A stretch of 64,000 bases of DNA from Ulota crispa (GCA_963920765.1 OY987244.1:10542501-10606500), one strand, 5' to 3'; positions 45,986-57,429 are shown, counted from the first letter of the stretch. Numbers and translations: made by a program. Notes: generated from the letters alone by a model not told the origin.

Positions 45986-46564
45986 TCAAAATGTGTGGCT
46001 GAAATGACACAAAATTATGTTACTTTGTTGTAAGTCGTGCAAATAACACTTGTCGTTCTAATGAGATCTACAGAAATGTCGTTCTCCCACGACGTCCGAG
46101 TTGCGTTCAAGGACTTTCCCAAGAGGCTCATTGATTTCTTTATGGAATGAAGAACTGCATCGTAAAACAAAATGGAAACAAAACATGCAAATGCAGAGCA
46201 AGAATTGGAAAGTTCGACACCTGCATTGAGTCAAATGGATGTGCTGGGATCATGGGACCCGAATACCATTACCATTGCAAACACCTGCTCTCACTTGTGG
46301 CAGTTTCTATCTACAGAAACTACTTGCATACTCCATAGACATGGATAAGGTAGGTAGCCCAAAAAGCAACAACAAAGCAACACTTTAAGGGCTGATCTGC
46401 CTTTTCATGGCCTTTTCAAGATATTAAGATTTTTGGCTAATTTTCCAACAAAGAGAAATGGATGTCTACTGTAACACAATTTTTTTCATATTTTTTGAAG
46501 CATTATGGAATTGTTGATGAATTTTCAAAGTTTTCTGAAGTATGACACTTATTTGTGATTCTAA
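45986..46564. other. Intergenic, with a possible broken Cys-rich frame
   Basis: A plus frame from ATG 46076 (MSFSHDVRVAFKDFPKRLID) stops at 46149. An overlapping frame from 46147 continues to 46338 with seven Cys and three His. A one-base shift would join them. No family is recognised, and this could be a captured gene piece or chance. Confidence 0.25.
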
Positions 46565-47100
46565 GGGCATCCATTATGCACCTAGCAACACTCTCGGCAA
46601 TGGTCTAGGTAATTTAGTCTCATCTTTTAATAGACAATAAATTTTATCATAACTTTTATATGATTTGAAGGGCATTGAAAATATTATTGTGAAAACGTAA
46701 TAAAATTTGGGTGTGGACATTGACTAATTAAGATACATCCCATCAAATGTTAGTTAGCTTCCAAAAAATTTAGAGGTCTCTCCAAATCAAGCCTAAAAAA
46801 GGAAAATTTTGCCAAGGGGACACTATTGAGACACTCCTATACCGTCCCCTTGGCTGAATTTTCTTTTTTTAAGTTTGATTTGGAGAGACCTCTAAATTTT
46901 TTGGAAGCTAACTAACATTTGATGGGATGTATCTTAATTAGTCAATGTCCAAACCCAAATTTTATTAAAATTTGACAATAATATTTTCAGTGCCCTTCAA
47001 GTCATTAAAAAATCATGGTAAAATTTATTGTCTATTAAAAAATGAGATTGAATTATTGAGATTGTTGTTGAGAGTGTTGCTGGGTGCATAGCGGATGCCC
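46565..47100. mobile_element. Tourist/Harbinger-like foldback MITE
   Basis: Ends GGGCATCCATTATGCACC and the complement of GGGCATCCGCTATGCACC, with TAA on both sides (46562-46564 and 47101-47103). The arms pair over nearly the whole 536 bp, including 'aatttagaggtctctccaaa', around a centre near 46840. TAA duplications and GGGC ends fit PIF/Harbinger MITEs. Confidence 0.75.
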
Positions 47101-47300
47101 TAAGGCTTCAATAAATCATTCCCCTTCAACTTACAAAGAGATGAGGTGAAAATAAGGAGTGTAATTGGCTCTTGTATTAGAATACACCTTTTCTTTTAAA
47201 ATTAAGGAGGTTTCATTCAAGAACCACCTCATATCCATTCTTGAGCTACTTATAAAACACTTTATCTAAAAGGGGTCGCAATTTGAGCCACCTACTTTAA

Positions 47301-47612
47301 GGTAGGAACACCCATAAGCGTTAGTGTCCCCATAACTGTCACTTTTGAAATCTTCAAAAATCTGTGAAAATTAATAAATGTAATTACAAGGATATACAAC
47401 GTGTGAACATGAAATCTTAGTGTTGGTTATGGCTGCAATGGCAGTTTGCTCTTTAAAAATTCACAACTTATTCTCACTGTATTCAAATAATACATTCAAA
47501 AGTGCAAGCTCATTATTTTACTGTTGCTAATATGATCCTATAATTTGCTAGATGTTTATTAATTGTCATTATGTTCAAAACCCTTAAACTAACGCTTATG
47601 GGTGTCCCTACC
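47301..47612. mobile_element. MITE with GGTA-ACACCCATAAGC ends, copy 2
   Basis: Ends GGTAGGAACACCCATAAGCG and its near-complement. TTAA precedes and TTA follows, so the duplication could be TAA/TTA. It is about 80% like 41066-41377. Confidence 0.65.
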
Positions 47613-47837
47613 TTACATCTTGTTTTGAAAGATTGCGTTCAGGTAGCTGCATTAACCTTTTACAATACTTACGTTTCTGATGCAATGCATGGATCCTGCT
47701 CTCAAGTTTCTAAGCTTCCAGCAACTTCCTTTTGTAAAATGCGACTTGGACCTCCTCTCCCTCATTCTTGAGATCGCCATGACTAAAGAGATGTCCACAC
47801 TTGCAAGTGGTTAGGACGAGTGTTAGGGTTGAATTTA

Positions 47838-48162
47838 GGGTTGACTTTGACGGGTACTCGTGAAATTTGCGATATTCGTATAGATATCCTTGGTTTTACA
47901 GAAATTGCACAAATGTTTTTGAACCATAATTTTCAAGTGTTTATTTTGTTGCGCATGTCACTTCCTTCTCCCTTCGTGCGCACGTTATTTCTTTTACGTT
48001 CTACAAGTACAAGTATCCTATTGGTTCAACGACATGCAAAATAATTTTAGGCCCAATTACATCAAAACATATCACTTGTAGTATAAAAAAAAGTTGTGTT
48101 TTACCCATGCAATCCAATTGCAAGCCCAATTATGCAAAAAGCTTTTTGTTCTTTACCCATGT

Positions 48163-48197
<35 letters not shown>

Positions 48198-48476
48198 TAC
48201 AAAATAATGCATTTTTTGTTTTTGCCCACATTGTCTTAAAATAGGGTCATTTTTCACCCACGCAATAGAAGGATTGCCACTATTTTTTGTTATTTATAAA
48301 TAAACAGATTACACTCCCTACTTCAACATTGACCATGAAGGAAGCAGTGAGCACAACATAATAAATGCTTGAAATTTACAATCCAAGGGTATTTGTGCAA
48401 TTTTGAAAAACCAAGGGTATTTTTACAAGTTTAGCAAACTTCAGGGATATTCATCAATTTTTTCCTTGAATTTATG
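47838..48476. mobile_element. Foldback MITE, Mutator-like ends, copy 3, interrupted
   Basis: Halves at 47838-48013 and 48299-48476 match the arms of 10044-10361 and 16997-17326 ('ttgttgcgcatgtcacttcc', 'caagggtatttgtgcaattt'). The 285 bp between carry 'ttacccatgcaatcc' text related to the GGGTAAAA repeats at 31.7 and 63.8 kb, plus a 30-base T tract at 48165-48194. Confidence 0.6.
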
Positions 48477-48693
48477 TACACATTTGAACTAGTACATTTT
48501 GCTAACAATACTCTTGATACTAGGTTGATGTTGAAGATCACTTCTCCACTTCTAATGCAGTATGAAAATCATTCCTTCATTCCTTCTCCTCATTCCTAGG
48601 CACGCTTCTAAGTATTTTACTTTGGCCCAAAGTAAATTTCTAGAGTTCTATTTTAGCCTTTCAATAATCTCACTTTGTCAAATTGCTAAAGCC

Positions 48694-48921
48694 TCTAATG
48701 CCATGCTCCTATCAATTGCTTGTGCCCATTTTTTGCTAATGCTTTTGTCCTTACATCAGCCAATATGTCTTCCATAGGGCATTACTCTAATGAAATTATC
48801 CTCTTTTCCACCTTGTCCTATACAAAGTGGTATTGCATTTCAATGTATTTTGTTCTTGCATGATATACTATATCATGGACAAGAGGTATGCCACCTTGGT
48901 TGTCACACAAGATCAAGGTAC
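48694..48921 (-). pseudogene. Ty1/copia polyprotein fragment (RNase H end), decayed
   Basis: The minus strand reads LCDNQGGIPLVHDIVYHART, then KYIEMQYHFV, a stop, DKVEK, a second stop and LADVRTKAL. This is the C-terminal RNase H and tail of plant Ty1/copia polyproteins, which typically have CDN(Q/K)SA and H(A)RTKHI(E/D) motifs followed by the A-D-x-x-T-K motif. Internal stops at several positions make it non-functional. No long terminal repeats or upstream reverse transcriptase are seen; about 230 bp remain. Confidence 0.85.
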
Positions 48922-49725
48922 ATCCACAAACGTATAGTGTCATGTATAGAAATGTGTTGGAAAACAATAGAATTGAAAACTGGAAATGGTGTTTTGGCAA
49001 GTTTCTTATAAAAAACACAAGAACTTTGGCAACCATAGATTTTTAAACTGAAAAATGCTAATCAAAGTGGGGGTTCTAATGCAATATGAAAGTTTGTCCT
49101 TAGCATCCTAAATTGTGACCAAATCAATTAACAAAACCAATATCAAAGTTTTTTATAATTTTAAATAACAAACAAAAAATATAAACACCAAGGTGGTAGT
49201 TGATACAGTATTCAACTAATGATGAATTATTCAAAATCCATTAATAATACTTTAGAAATTGCTTTGATTTGCAAAATTTGCAAAACACTGAAAGATACAT
49301 GCAAAACCTAAACTGTGTAGAGATCTTTGTATGTTCACCAACACAAAAGGTCCGTTATTACATAAACACTTCATAAGTAGTTAAATTCTACACAATCATT
49401 GTCATAACCATAGTTGCACATTGAATAGGGTTGTATTTTCACGCTGGAGCTAATTTTGAAAACCACATTCGGCATCGCTGCTTAATTCCAAATGCAAACT
49501 TAAATTTGTCCAATTGCTTTTTATTACTTGTTTCATGAAAAAATAATGCAGAATAGGCTGGTTTATTTGGAATGTACGAAAGAATTATGGCCATATATTT
49601 TAGGATGGTTTCAAATTGTCAAAACTGCGATATTCAAGTGTCCAAAGCTATGAAAACTAAGGCTTATACAGATCTAAGGTCTCAGTCATACAATTGAAAC
49701 TACACCAATGTCACTACACATTTTT
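48922..49725. other. Intergenic sequence
   Basis: No gene or element recognised. The sequence upstream of the copia fragment does not continue its reading frame in any form I recognise, so the fragment is truncated here. Confidence 0.4.
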
Positions 49726-50040
49726 TGTACCACTGAAAAGCTCCTTTCAAATGTTGAGAAAGTGTTTGTCATGTTCAATGAACTCATGAGGGCAAGTTAA
49801 GTGATTAGAGAACATTACTCTCCTAGCAAGCTTGGCCTTGTCCATATGAGGTATCATTATTGCTACTAATCTTTAAATCATCAATAATGAGGAGTTAGTA
49901 GCATACACAAATATGGTACTTTTTGTATGGAATTTAGGTGCCTAGACGTCAACATTAAAATTAAAGATTTAGTATACATTTGATAGATGGTATATTGATT
50001 ATAGAATGCATGTGTCACTAGTACAAAGACTAAAAGCACA
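49726..50040 (+). repeat. Dispersed repeat, copy 2 (pair with 38590-38925)
   Basis: Shares 'ggcaagttaagtgattagag', 'aatcatcaataatgaggagt' and 'gaatgcatgtgt' with the copy at 38590-38925 in the same orientation. Type unknown. Confidence 0.6.
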
Positions 50041-50737
50041 GTTAGGCCTTTGCAAGGAAACTTTTTGGACTTTTTTTAAGAGAGACAGAGCCGGAGTAAC
50101 TTCTGAGGATTTGTGAGTTGTTACTAGTTTTCACTTGGCAAACTATGAGCCGGGAGATCCAAAAAAATGAATAGAGAATCAGCTGAACAAAATGTCAAAA
50201 AACCGGTTGAAATTTGAATCAGTGAGATAAAAACCTACTATAATTTTTGGAAACATGTAATTACAATATAATTAAACAAGCACTATCTGGTGCATGCATT
50301 TAAAAAATCGGTTCAAAATGAGAAAGGTAGGAATTTTATTGAGGAAGCTCTAGAATATTAGTATGAGAAATTACATCAATTTTCTTACAGCTGAAGAATT
50401 GCATGTGTTGCATCTCAAATTTTCATAAGATATGTCGTGAAAAATATTTTGAAAGGATCTTACCATAGCTACGATATTTATTCATTTGTATTAAGACACA
50501 AACATATGAAAAATTAAGTTATACACTAAACTAGGTTCCCTTTAGCTATTGGAGGATTTTCTTATAATTATTGTAGTAATGCAAAATCTCTTCAATGTAA
50601 GTGGTACAATAACTTTCAAAATAACATGAATAATGTTCACAAGTCACAAATCAATTCCATATGAAGGCATACGCAGATCATGTCATCTTTCTCAAGCAAA
50701 CATGGATTGTGTAAGATAGGAGCAACCAATAATTACC

Positions 50738-50914
50738 AAGAGTGCACCTAAAGCGGTTATTCTTTACACATGGTGGTCATTCAAAACTTAAACCTAAATA
50801 AGACACATATATTTTATCATTTTGGTCAACAATAATAAGCTCTTTATGACTCGCCTAGATTTTATTTCTAAAACGACCCCATTTGTAAAGAATAGCCACA
50901 TTAGGTGCACTCTT
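50738..50914. mobile_element. Small MITE, 177 bp
   Basis: Left end AAGAGTGCACCTAAAGCGG, right end the complement of AAGAGTGCACCTAATGTGG. The arms run on through 'ttattctttacacatgg'. Non-coding; the target duplication is unclear. Confidence 0.55.
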
Positions 50915-51063
50915 AGTATTGTGTGTTTCTACCTTATGAAGTGAAAACAAATTATAGATCCACTAGGAAATTTCATGAAGGATTACTGGTTTTGTCAAGT
51001 TTCACATTGTCATAGACATTGAAATATTAGTCTTAAATGTCATATTTTACTACTTATGGGCTA

Positions 51064-51470
51064 TTGTAAGTTGAGAGCAGCTTTGGCAGGTGGTTGCCAA
51101 ATTGAATATTTTTTGAGAAAAAGCTAATTAGGCACTAGGTTTTGGAATTAGACAAGGATTGGGCATTTTCAAAAAAAGTTGTTACTTTTTGGCATTCAAC
51201 CAATTTTTTTAGTAGAATCAAGCCTTTTTCTAAGCATCTTCAAATTTCTAAAATTAACCCTTGGTATAATGTTTGCAATGTATTGAGCCCTCCTAGAATT
51301 AGCCTTGACCTTCCATTGTTAATTAAGCTTAATGACTTTTATAATATGTGGCATTTCAATTTTTTGTTTTGTTTGATATTGGGTATTTTTGGAGTACAAT
51401 TTATAGAATATTTAGGCAAAATTTTGGGGAATTATTTTATGCCAAATCTACTCTCAACCTACAGTATTCA
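51064..51470. mobile_element. MITE related to 32926-33586
   Basis: Ends 'gttgagagcagctttggc' and the complement of 'ggttgagagtagatttggca'. The body is the reverse complement of 32926-33586 minus its 300-bp extra piece. A 112-codon open frame crosses it (51142-51480) but is not conserved in the other copy. Confidence 0.6.
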
Positions 51471-51635
51471 AAGTCCATGAGTAATAATTAAGAAATGGTT
51501 TTGGTTGGCAAACATCAAGAGGTTCTTGCAAAACATGAGAGAAATATATTGAAATAAAAAAAGAACGTATGAAACAACAAAAGACACATGCTAAACTTGG
51601 TGAGATCCCTAGATGTTTAATCCCTAGATGTTTAA

Positions 51636-52002
51636 CCCCTAAATGTAGAGACGAACGTTTTACTTCTGCTAGTCATGAAAAAACCTTTTGCAGGATAGAA
51701 AAAGCAATTTTTACTTGATGTTTTTTAGAAGTGATCATAAACATGTGGTTTATCATGGAAGGTAAAAAAGAACCTCACCCAACATACTTGTATTTTTAAG
51801 TAACCCAAATTGTGAGAAGATTCAAAGCCACCATGTTAGGTCTTGTGCTCCCCTTCTTGCAATTTTTATGAGGTTTGCATGTACTGTTGACTTTTGGAAT
51901 AAATGGACACTTGCCACACCAATGATGCACTAGAAGCACTAGAGAATTGGCTATAGCCAGACTAGTTGTGGTGACCAGCCTCTTGACATTTAAGTTTAAA
52001 GG
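51636..52002. mobile_element. TTAA-type element, CCCCTAAAYRT group, copy 2
   Basis: Starts CCCCTAAATG after TTAA (51632-51635) and ends in a decayed 'gacatttaagtttaaagg' before TTAA (52003-52006), shared with the next element. It shares 'ttatcatggaaggtaaaaaa' and 'gaccagcc' text with its relatives in inverted orientation. Confidence 0.65.
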
Positions 52003-52006
52003 TTAA

Positions 52007-52232
52007 CCCCTAAACGTCTAAGCCTGCCGCTCTTACCGGTACAATACGGGGTATTTTTCTTATATTTGGAATGAATCCACACCTTTACTATAATTGAGAC
52101 CAATAAAGAAATTGAAAAAAAAATCAATGCATTTCTAATGAGCTACTTAAGATCCCAAATTAAAATTTCTTATTGGTAGCAAATGACAATTATATGTCAG
52201 CTTATATACTACGCCCTATGGACATTTAAGGG
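52007..52232. mobile_element. TTAA-type MITE, 232-bp group, copy 4 (inverted)
   Basis: Starts CCCCTAAACGTC and ends GACATTTAAGGG, with TTAA at 52003-52006 and 52233-52236. Reverse complement of the 5983 copy, diverged; it keeps 'gatcccaaattaaaatttct' and 'accaataaagaa'. Confidence 0.75.
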
Positions 52233-52236
52233 TTAA

Positions 52237-52669
52237 GGTCATACAAAGACCATATTCACATGAATAATACATGAGCACTTAAACGTCATTTACGTTTTCT
52301 TTCTCCACGTGTAAAATTTGTATGCATGTAATTGCAAGGCTCTTAGGCCCCTAATAATCTCATCAAAAAAAATATATCATTGTATGAATTTCCTTTTTTA
52401 AGAAGGTGACTTGTAAAGAAGAGTCTTTATTTTTATAAAGAGTGGTGGAAAAATTGGGAGTTGTATTGGGAGTGGCGTGTGAGATTTTTTTGTACAAGGT
52501 AAAGATCGTTAATGTAAGCATGAGGTGATGCATGTAGGTTTTAAGGCAAAATACAATTATGGTTGAAGAAGATTTCAGAAATAAAATCCTCGTTTTTGCC
52601 AGTTTATTTTTCTTTTCTGTCTCAACTTGGACTAATTCAAAACCCTCGCACAAAAAGCACAAAGCTCCC
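52237..52669. other. Spacer
   Basis: No gene recognised. A 102-codon minus-strand frame (52671-52363) has low-complexity, AT-driven composition. Confidence 0.35.
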
Positions 52670-52778
52670 AATTGGAAGAAACCATGGTCTTTTTGACAAA
52701 TAAATGTGACCTAATCTACAGGTTTACTGTAGATTAGGTCACATTTTTCTGTCAAAAAGACCATGGTTTCCCGTAGTG
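52670..52778. mobile_element. CACTA-derived hairpin MITE, 109 bp
   Basis: The right end is the complement of CACTACGGGAAACCATGG, a classic CACTA terminus; the left end is a decayed form. Between them 'gaaaccatggtctttttgac' and 'gacctaatctacag' pair with their complements in a stem of about 42 bp with a loop of a few bases. The stem is regular enough to resemble a precursor of small RNA. Confidence 0.6.
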
Positions 52779-53818
52779 CAATAATCAAATAAGTCACATG
52801 TTTAAAATATAAACAAAAACAACTTTCTAAGCATGCTTGAATATGTTTGAAGTATTTCATATACTTTGTACATTAAGCATTTGAAATCATTCATTGTTCA
52901 CATTTTGGACATTTTCACACTTTGCATTTGAATGAGCTAAGATTGGGGTATTCTATCTGAAAGCCAAAAAAAAAAAGTCTCTTTATCCATAAGCATTGCG
53001 GAGGGAATAATCTTTCTCCAATCAAAATGTACTTCTTTTGTATGTTGGGAAAAATTATTCTCTTTCTAAACAAACTTATTCAATTCAAAATAAGATACCC
53101 TATTACATTTATACTTTTACTTCTAATTTTAATTTAAGGAGTTTGTTTCTAATTTAATAGATTCTCTAGTTAATTTAGAAAGCCCCTATAGAAACATCCT
53201 ATTGCTTGTGTTTATGACATTCATTTTTTATGGTTCTTGAAAAAATTGTAGAGTGGGTTTATTTGTAAAATTTCATCATGTATAAATAGTGGTAATATTG
53301 ATAAATAGATCTATATAAATATAAATTAGCACTGTGAAAAAGGAAATGAATTCAGAAATTGTAACGCGATTCCAACATATAAGCCATGTTTGTTTCACAT
53401 TTAATGAAATATGCCGAATTTATCAAATATGAAAAGCAATCATTGCAATGGTTGTTGTTGTTAATAAATTCACTCAAGAACATTTACATTCTTTGCTATT
53501 TCTAATCACATCGTATGCCATCATTTCCAACTCTAAAAATTTGATTTTCAAATCATATCCCAACAAATAATATCTTTTTTGAACCACCACATTCCCTTTT
53601 ATGGGATCCAAACTATGATTTATTTCAATTCAATTCAAAGGCAAGCTCAAAATGATGATAACCATGTAGAAGCATAGCAAAAGACTTAATTTCATTTCAA
53701 AACTACTTGATTTCATTTCAAAACTAGTTTATTCTTAAGTGCAAATTTGTAAAATGTAAAATAATTCATGTGGAAATTTGTGCTCCTTCAAACACAATAT
53801 AAATTCATTTCATTCCTT
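52779..53818. other. AT-rich intergenic sequence
   Basis: No gene or element with recognisable ends. Repeated 'atttcatttcaaaactac' text at 53689-53730 is a short direct pair. Confidence 0.4.
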
Positions 53819-53822
53819 TTAA

Positions 53823-54169
53823 TCCTTAAGCGTCGGGCGGGTCACCGTGGCTTGCCTTGACTTTGACTTTTACAATATTTTGCAACTATGCACCAATAAT
53901 ATTGCCTCAAAAAGTTGCAAAAGGCAACAGTACATATTGATTCCATGAAAACTGCAATAAGGGCAGCTTGAAACCTAACCGAGTGATTCTAAACTTGAGG
54001 TACTTAAAATTATGAGTGTGTTTGATGAATTTTATTTTTGCCTTCCATGGTGCATTATGCATTTGTGATCACATTTGAAAAAAATAAATAAATAAAATCA
54101 ATTTTTTTCTAGGCTACAAAGGTTTTTTCAAAGGCAACGGACGTTTTTTGTCCGCGTTGACGTTTAGGG
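53823..54169. mobile_element. TTAA-type element, CCCTTAAGCGT group, copy 3
   Basis: Starts TCCTTAAGCGTC after TTAA (53819-53822) and ends GACGTTTAGGG before TTAA (54170-54173). It shares 'atgagtgtgtttgatgaatt' and 'ttgccttccatggtgcatta' with 45082-45746 and 55890-56449. Confidence 0.7.
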
Positions 54170-54560
54170 TTAAACACTTTTGTGTACAATTCAACTTTCA
54201 ATCTTGATTGAAAATTTGAAATTTTGGCTCTCTTGTATTATTGAAAATGATTGTTTGAGTGCAAAGGCGGCTAAACAATTATTACTCTTATGTGTAGTTA
54301 TAGGCTCCGTCCTTTGGTGATTATTAGCTTAAGACTTGTGACTCTTATCATATGTTTTAGTTTTTGCCATAAATACATTTATGACCTAAGTTGAATAATT
54401 CCATTCATTAAAAAAATCAATCTTGCTCTAAAAGCTAAAAAAAAAACAATAAAAGAAAATGGAGATCAAAAGTTTTCAAAACATTTTGTGGTTGTAGAGG
54501 TCTCTCAAGATAAAGGAAAACAAAAAAAATCCATGAAAATGCATTTTTGACAGTGTTTAT

Positions 54561-55460
54561 CCAAAAGGATCATTATCCTTTTAGGGGACAAATGGGATTT
54601 TGGGCAGGTACCTATTGCCTCAATTTTTGTTTTGATTTTTTGAAATTTTTTTATGAAGATAGAAAAGCACATTAGTTTTTGAGAAATATAGTTTTATTCC
54701 AATTTATGCTCAAGAGCAAAAGTTATATTTGGAGAGATCAAGTAGCAAACCTTTTTTTACAAAAACTTGAATTTTTTTTCTTCTCATAGATTGCATTTTT
54801 GTTTACATATGAAGCTTTGATTCATTCCATTTGGACTAGTTATGAGAAAGTTATGGACAATCTTGTTTTTCATGCAATTTAAGCATCTTCTTGAAAAAAC
54901 AACTTATAAAGTTCATTTTTGAATGTAATTTTAGCATTTTTTCAAATTATTTTTTGGAATGGGTAGAGTTTGCTTGCTAGAAGCCTAGAACAACCTCACC
55001 ATTGGGATAATTGTGTTTCAATTCCATTGCAAGGTGGTTAACAATTCAAGTTTTTGTTCAATATCATACCTTCTTCTACGACCTAATATTTTTTTTAAGA
55101 ATGAAAATTGCGTGTTTTCTTTTTACCTTTTTTCCAAGGATTCTCAACTCAGTTTTCCACCATAAAGATTTAAACCTCCAAGCTTGGTGGTGCAAAACTT
55201 TTAAGTTAAAAAAGTTCAAAGTCAAATAATCTAACCATGCAAGGTGCAAAAAAGTTTGTTTTTTTACACTTTAAATGCACAAATCTTGCAATTTGTGAGG
55301 TCAAGTTTTGAATTTTTTTTACACATTCTTGTGATAGTCTAGTATAAAATCCTACAATTAGATATGCAAAAGACAAATTTCCAAACTTTTTTACTCTTTG
55401 CCATAGAAATGACAATTTTGAGTGTCTTTTGACAAAATAAAGACCGCGGTACTTTAGAGG
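54561..55460. mobile_element. TTAA-type element, 0.9-kb group, copy 3
   Basis: Diverged relative of 12103-13019 and 44129-45077: 'ggacaaatgggattttgggc', 'gaagctttgattcattccat', 'agttatgagaaagttatg'. The left end is decayed (TTAT then CCAAAAGGATC); the right end is CTTTAGAGG followed by TTAA (55461-55464). Confidence 0.6.
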
Positions 55461-55889
55461 TTAATGAATTTTAAAATATAATGATATGTTAGTTGGCTAC
55501 TAAAACCTTTTACTAATTGGCACAATGTATGCATTCACATTACCTTTTTAAAGCTAAGTTTGTCAAAAAAGCATGGTTTGTTGCCTTCCCTATCTTCCTA
55601 AATACTCTAGGCTGGCAATTTCTAAACTAAGGTTGGAGCATCCACAAGCGTGATACTTAGGGTTTTGGGGTAGGAAAATTAGTTGAACTTTGAAAAAACT
55701 ATTGTTTAGTTTGGAAGAGGAAATAAAAAATAGTGGTATCAATTTGAAAGTTCCAATTGCAAGCCTTTGTTCACAAAGAATTTTCAAAGTCCTAAATCAT
55801 TAAAAATGTATAGTTGTGTGTAGGAGATGTTTTTAGTGTGCTCATATGCTCATAATACTAGCTTGAGGAGTTCCTCAAGGAGTTCTTAA

Positions 55890-56449
55890 CCCTTAAACAT
55901 CTTGTGGGTGGCCATGGCCTACCCACACTGTAGCTTCAACTGTGTTTATATTGTACCTTCAATAGTGTTTATATTGTAACTTCAATAATGTATTGATTGA
56001 TGGACACCAATAGTATTGCTTCTAAAAATTTCAAAAGTCAATAACGCATGTTGACCTCATGAAAATTGCAATAAGGGTAGCTTGGAGCCTAACACCATGA
56101 TTTTGAATTTTCTCATGATTTGGGTTACTTAAAAATATGAATATATTTGATAAGATTGTTATTTGCCTTCTATGATGGATCATGTGTCACTATAAGAAAT
56201 TGTGTTGTAATTGACATGTCCAAATTGACTAAATGTGTCCAAAATGACAAAAATATTGTCAAATAGGACAATTTCTATAGGTTTAGACATGTTGATTTGG
56301 ACATATTTTTCTCATTTTGGATAATTTCCCTTGTAGTGTGTTTATGGTCACTTTGGAAAAAAAAACATATGAAAAACAAAAAAAATATGTTATACAAATT
56401 GAATTTTCAAGGCCAAAGAATGATAAACATCCTCATGGACGTTTAGGGG
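55890..56449. mobile_element. TTAA-type element, CCCTTAAACAT group, copy 4
   Basis: Starts CCCTTAAACATC after TTAA (55886-55889) and ends GACGTTTAGGGG before TTAA (56450-56453). A CACTA MITE (56188-56338) is inserted between 'ttctatgatggatcatgtgt' and 'gtttatggtcac', text that is continuous in its relatives. Without it the length is about 406 bp. Confidence 0.75.
56188..56338. mobile_element. CACTA-type MITE nested in a TTAA-type element
   Basis: Starts CACTATAAGAAATT and ends with the complement of CACTACAAGGGAAATT, with TGT on both sides (56185-56187 and 56339-56341). The arms pair through 'gacatgtccaaattgac'-type sequence. CACTA ends with a 3-bp duplication make the superfamily clear. Confidence 0.8.
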
Positions 56450-56453
56450 TTAA

Positions 56454-57429
56454 ATAGTGAAATGGAACACTCAAAACCGTCATGCTTGTCACCCATAATC
56501 AGTTTTTTTTTTTAAAATTGTCAATCACTAACATCACCAACACAAGTAGGTATTGAAGATGGAGACACTAACAATGAGGGGTGCTCCTACCTTACATCTT
56601 TCAAGCTAAAAAACCTTAAATTAAAACTCATAACAATAAATTATCAATTCCTCTAACATTGCAACTTCATTGTAAAAAGTATTCACCTCATTTTTCTGGC
56701 TGATACATTGGATTGTTCAAAATGGCATTTAGAAGAAAACCTTAGGTTAGAGTGAAGTGCAATTAATACTATTTTATAATGAGTTGTTGCCTCTTGAACT
56801 TTGGAAAAAAGCAAATAAAAACTAACAATAGTAAAAATAATTATTCATACATTAGGTCCAGTTTAGATTGGGGAGTGGATTAAATTTAGGAACATCTCAT
56901 TGGCCAATGGGAGGGTTTTGTATAATGGAGCTTTCAGAGTGAAGCAAACAACCATTAGGTGTTAGCGCCATGTCATCATCCACTCCCAACAAAATTGAAG
57001 AGGTATTCACTTGTAGTGAAAAATATTTGGGGTCACCTCCCAAGGTGATCCCAAATCTTATCCATAAAACAAAATACTCCCTCTCTTTCATGTGAGGTAA
57101 AGACAAAATCATGTCAAGTGGGAATATAACTATGACTCCACTAGATGTCCAATTCCTAATGTGAAACCTTTCACCAAACAAACAAAATAAATGATGACAT
57201 GACAATTTCCCACCAGTGTTTGGGGAGGTTTTTAAAAAAAACTTGGTACATTTCCTGATATTCTTTGGTCTACTTGGTTTTTTTATATTTTTAAATCAGT
57301 TATAGCCTTAAAATGTAATTTTTGGTTGGTCAAGAACCTTTGATTTTTTTTCCACATGCTTGATTTCTCAAGCTTAAAAAATTAGTTTGGTTGAAATCTG
57401 AGTTTTTATGTATTATATTGGATTTCTTT
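56454..57429. other. Intergenic sequence
   Basis: No gene recognised. A 102-codon minus frame (57205-56897) has mixed composition but no known motif. 'tgaggggtgctcctacctta' near 56577 may be the right end of an element starting near 55629 (see findings). Confidence 0.35.
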
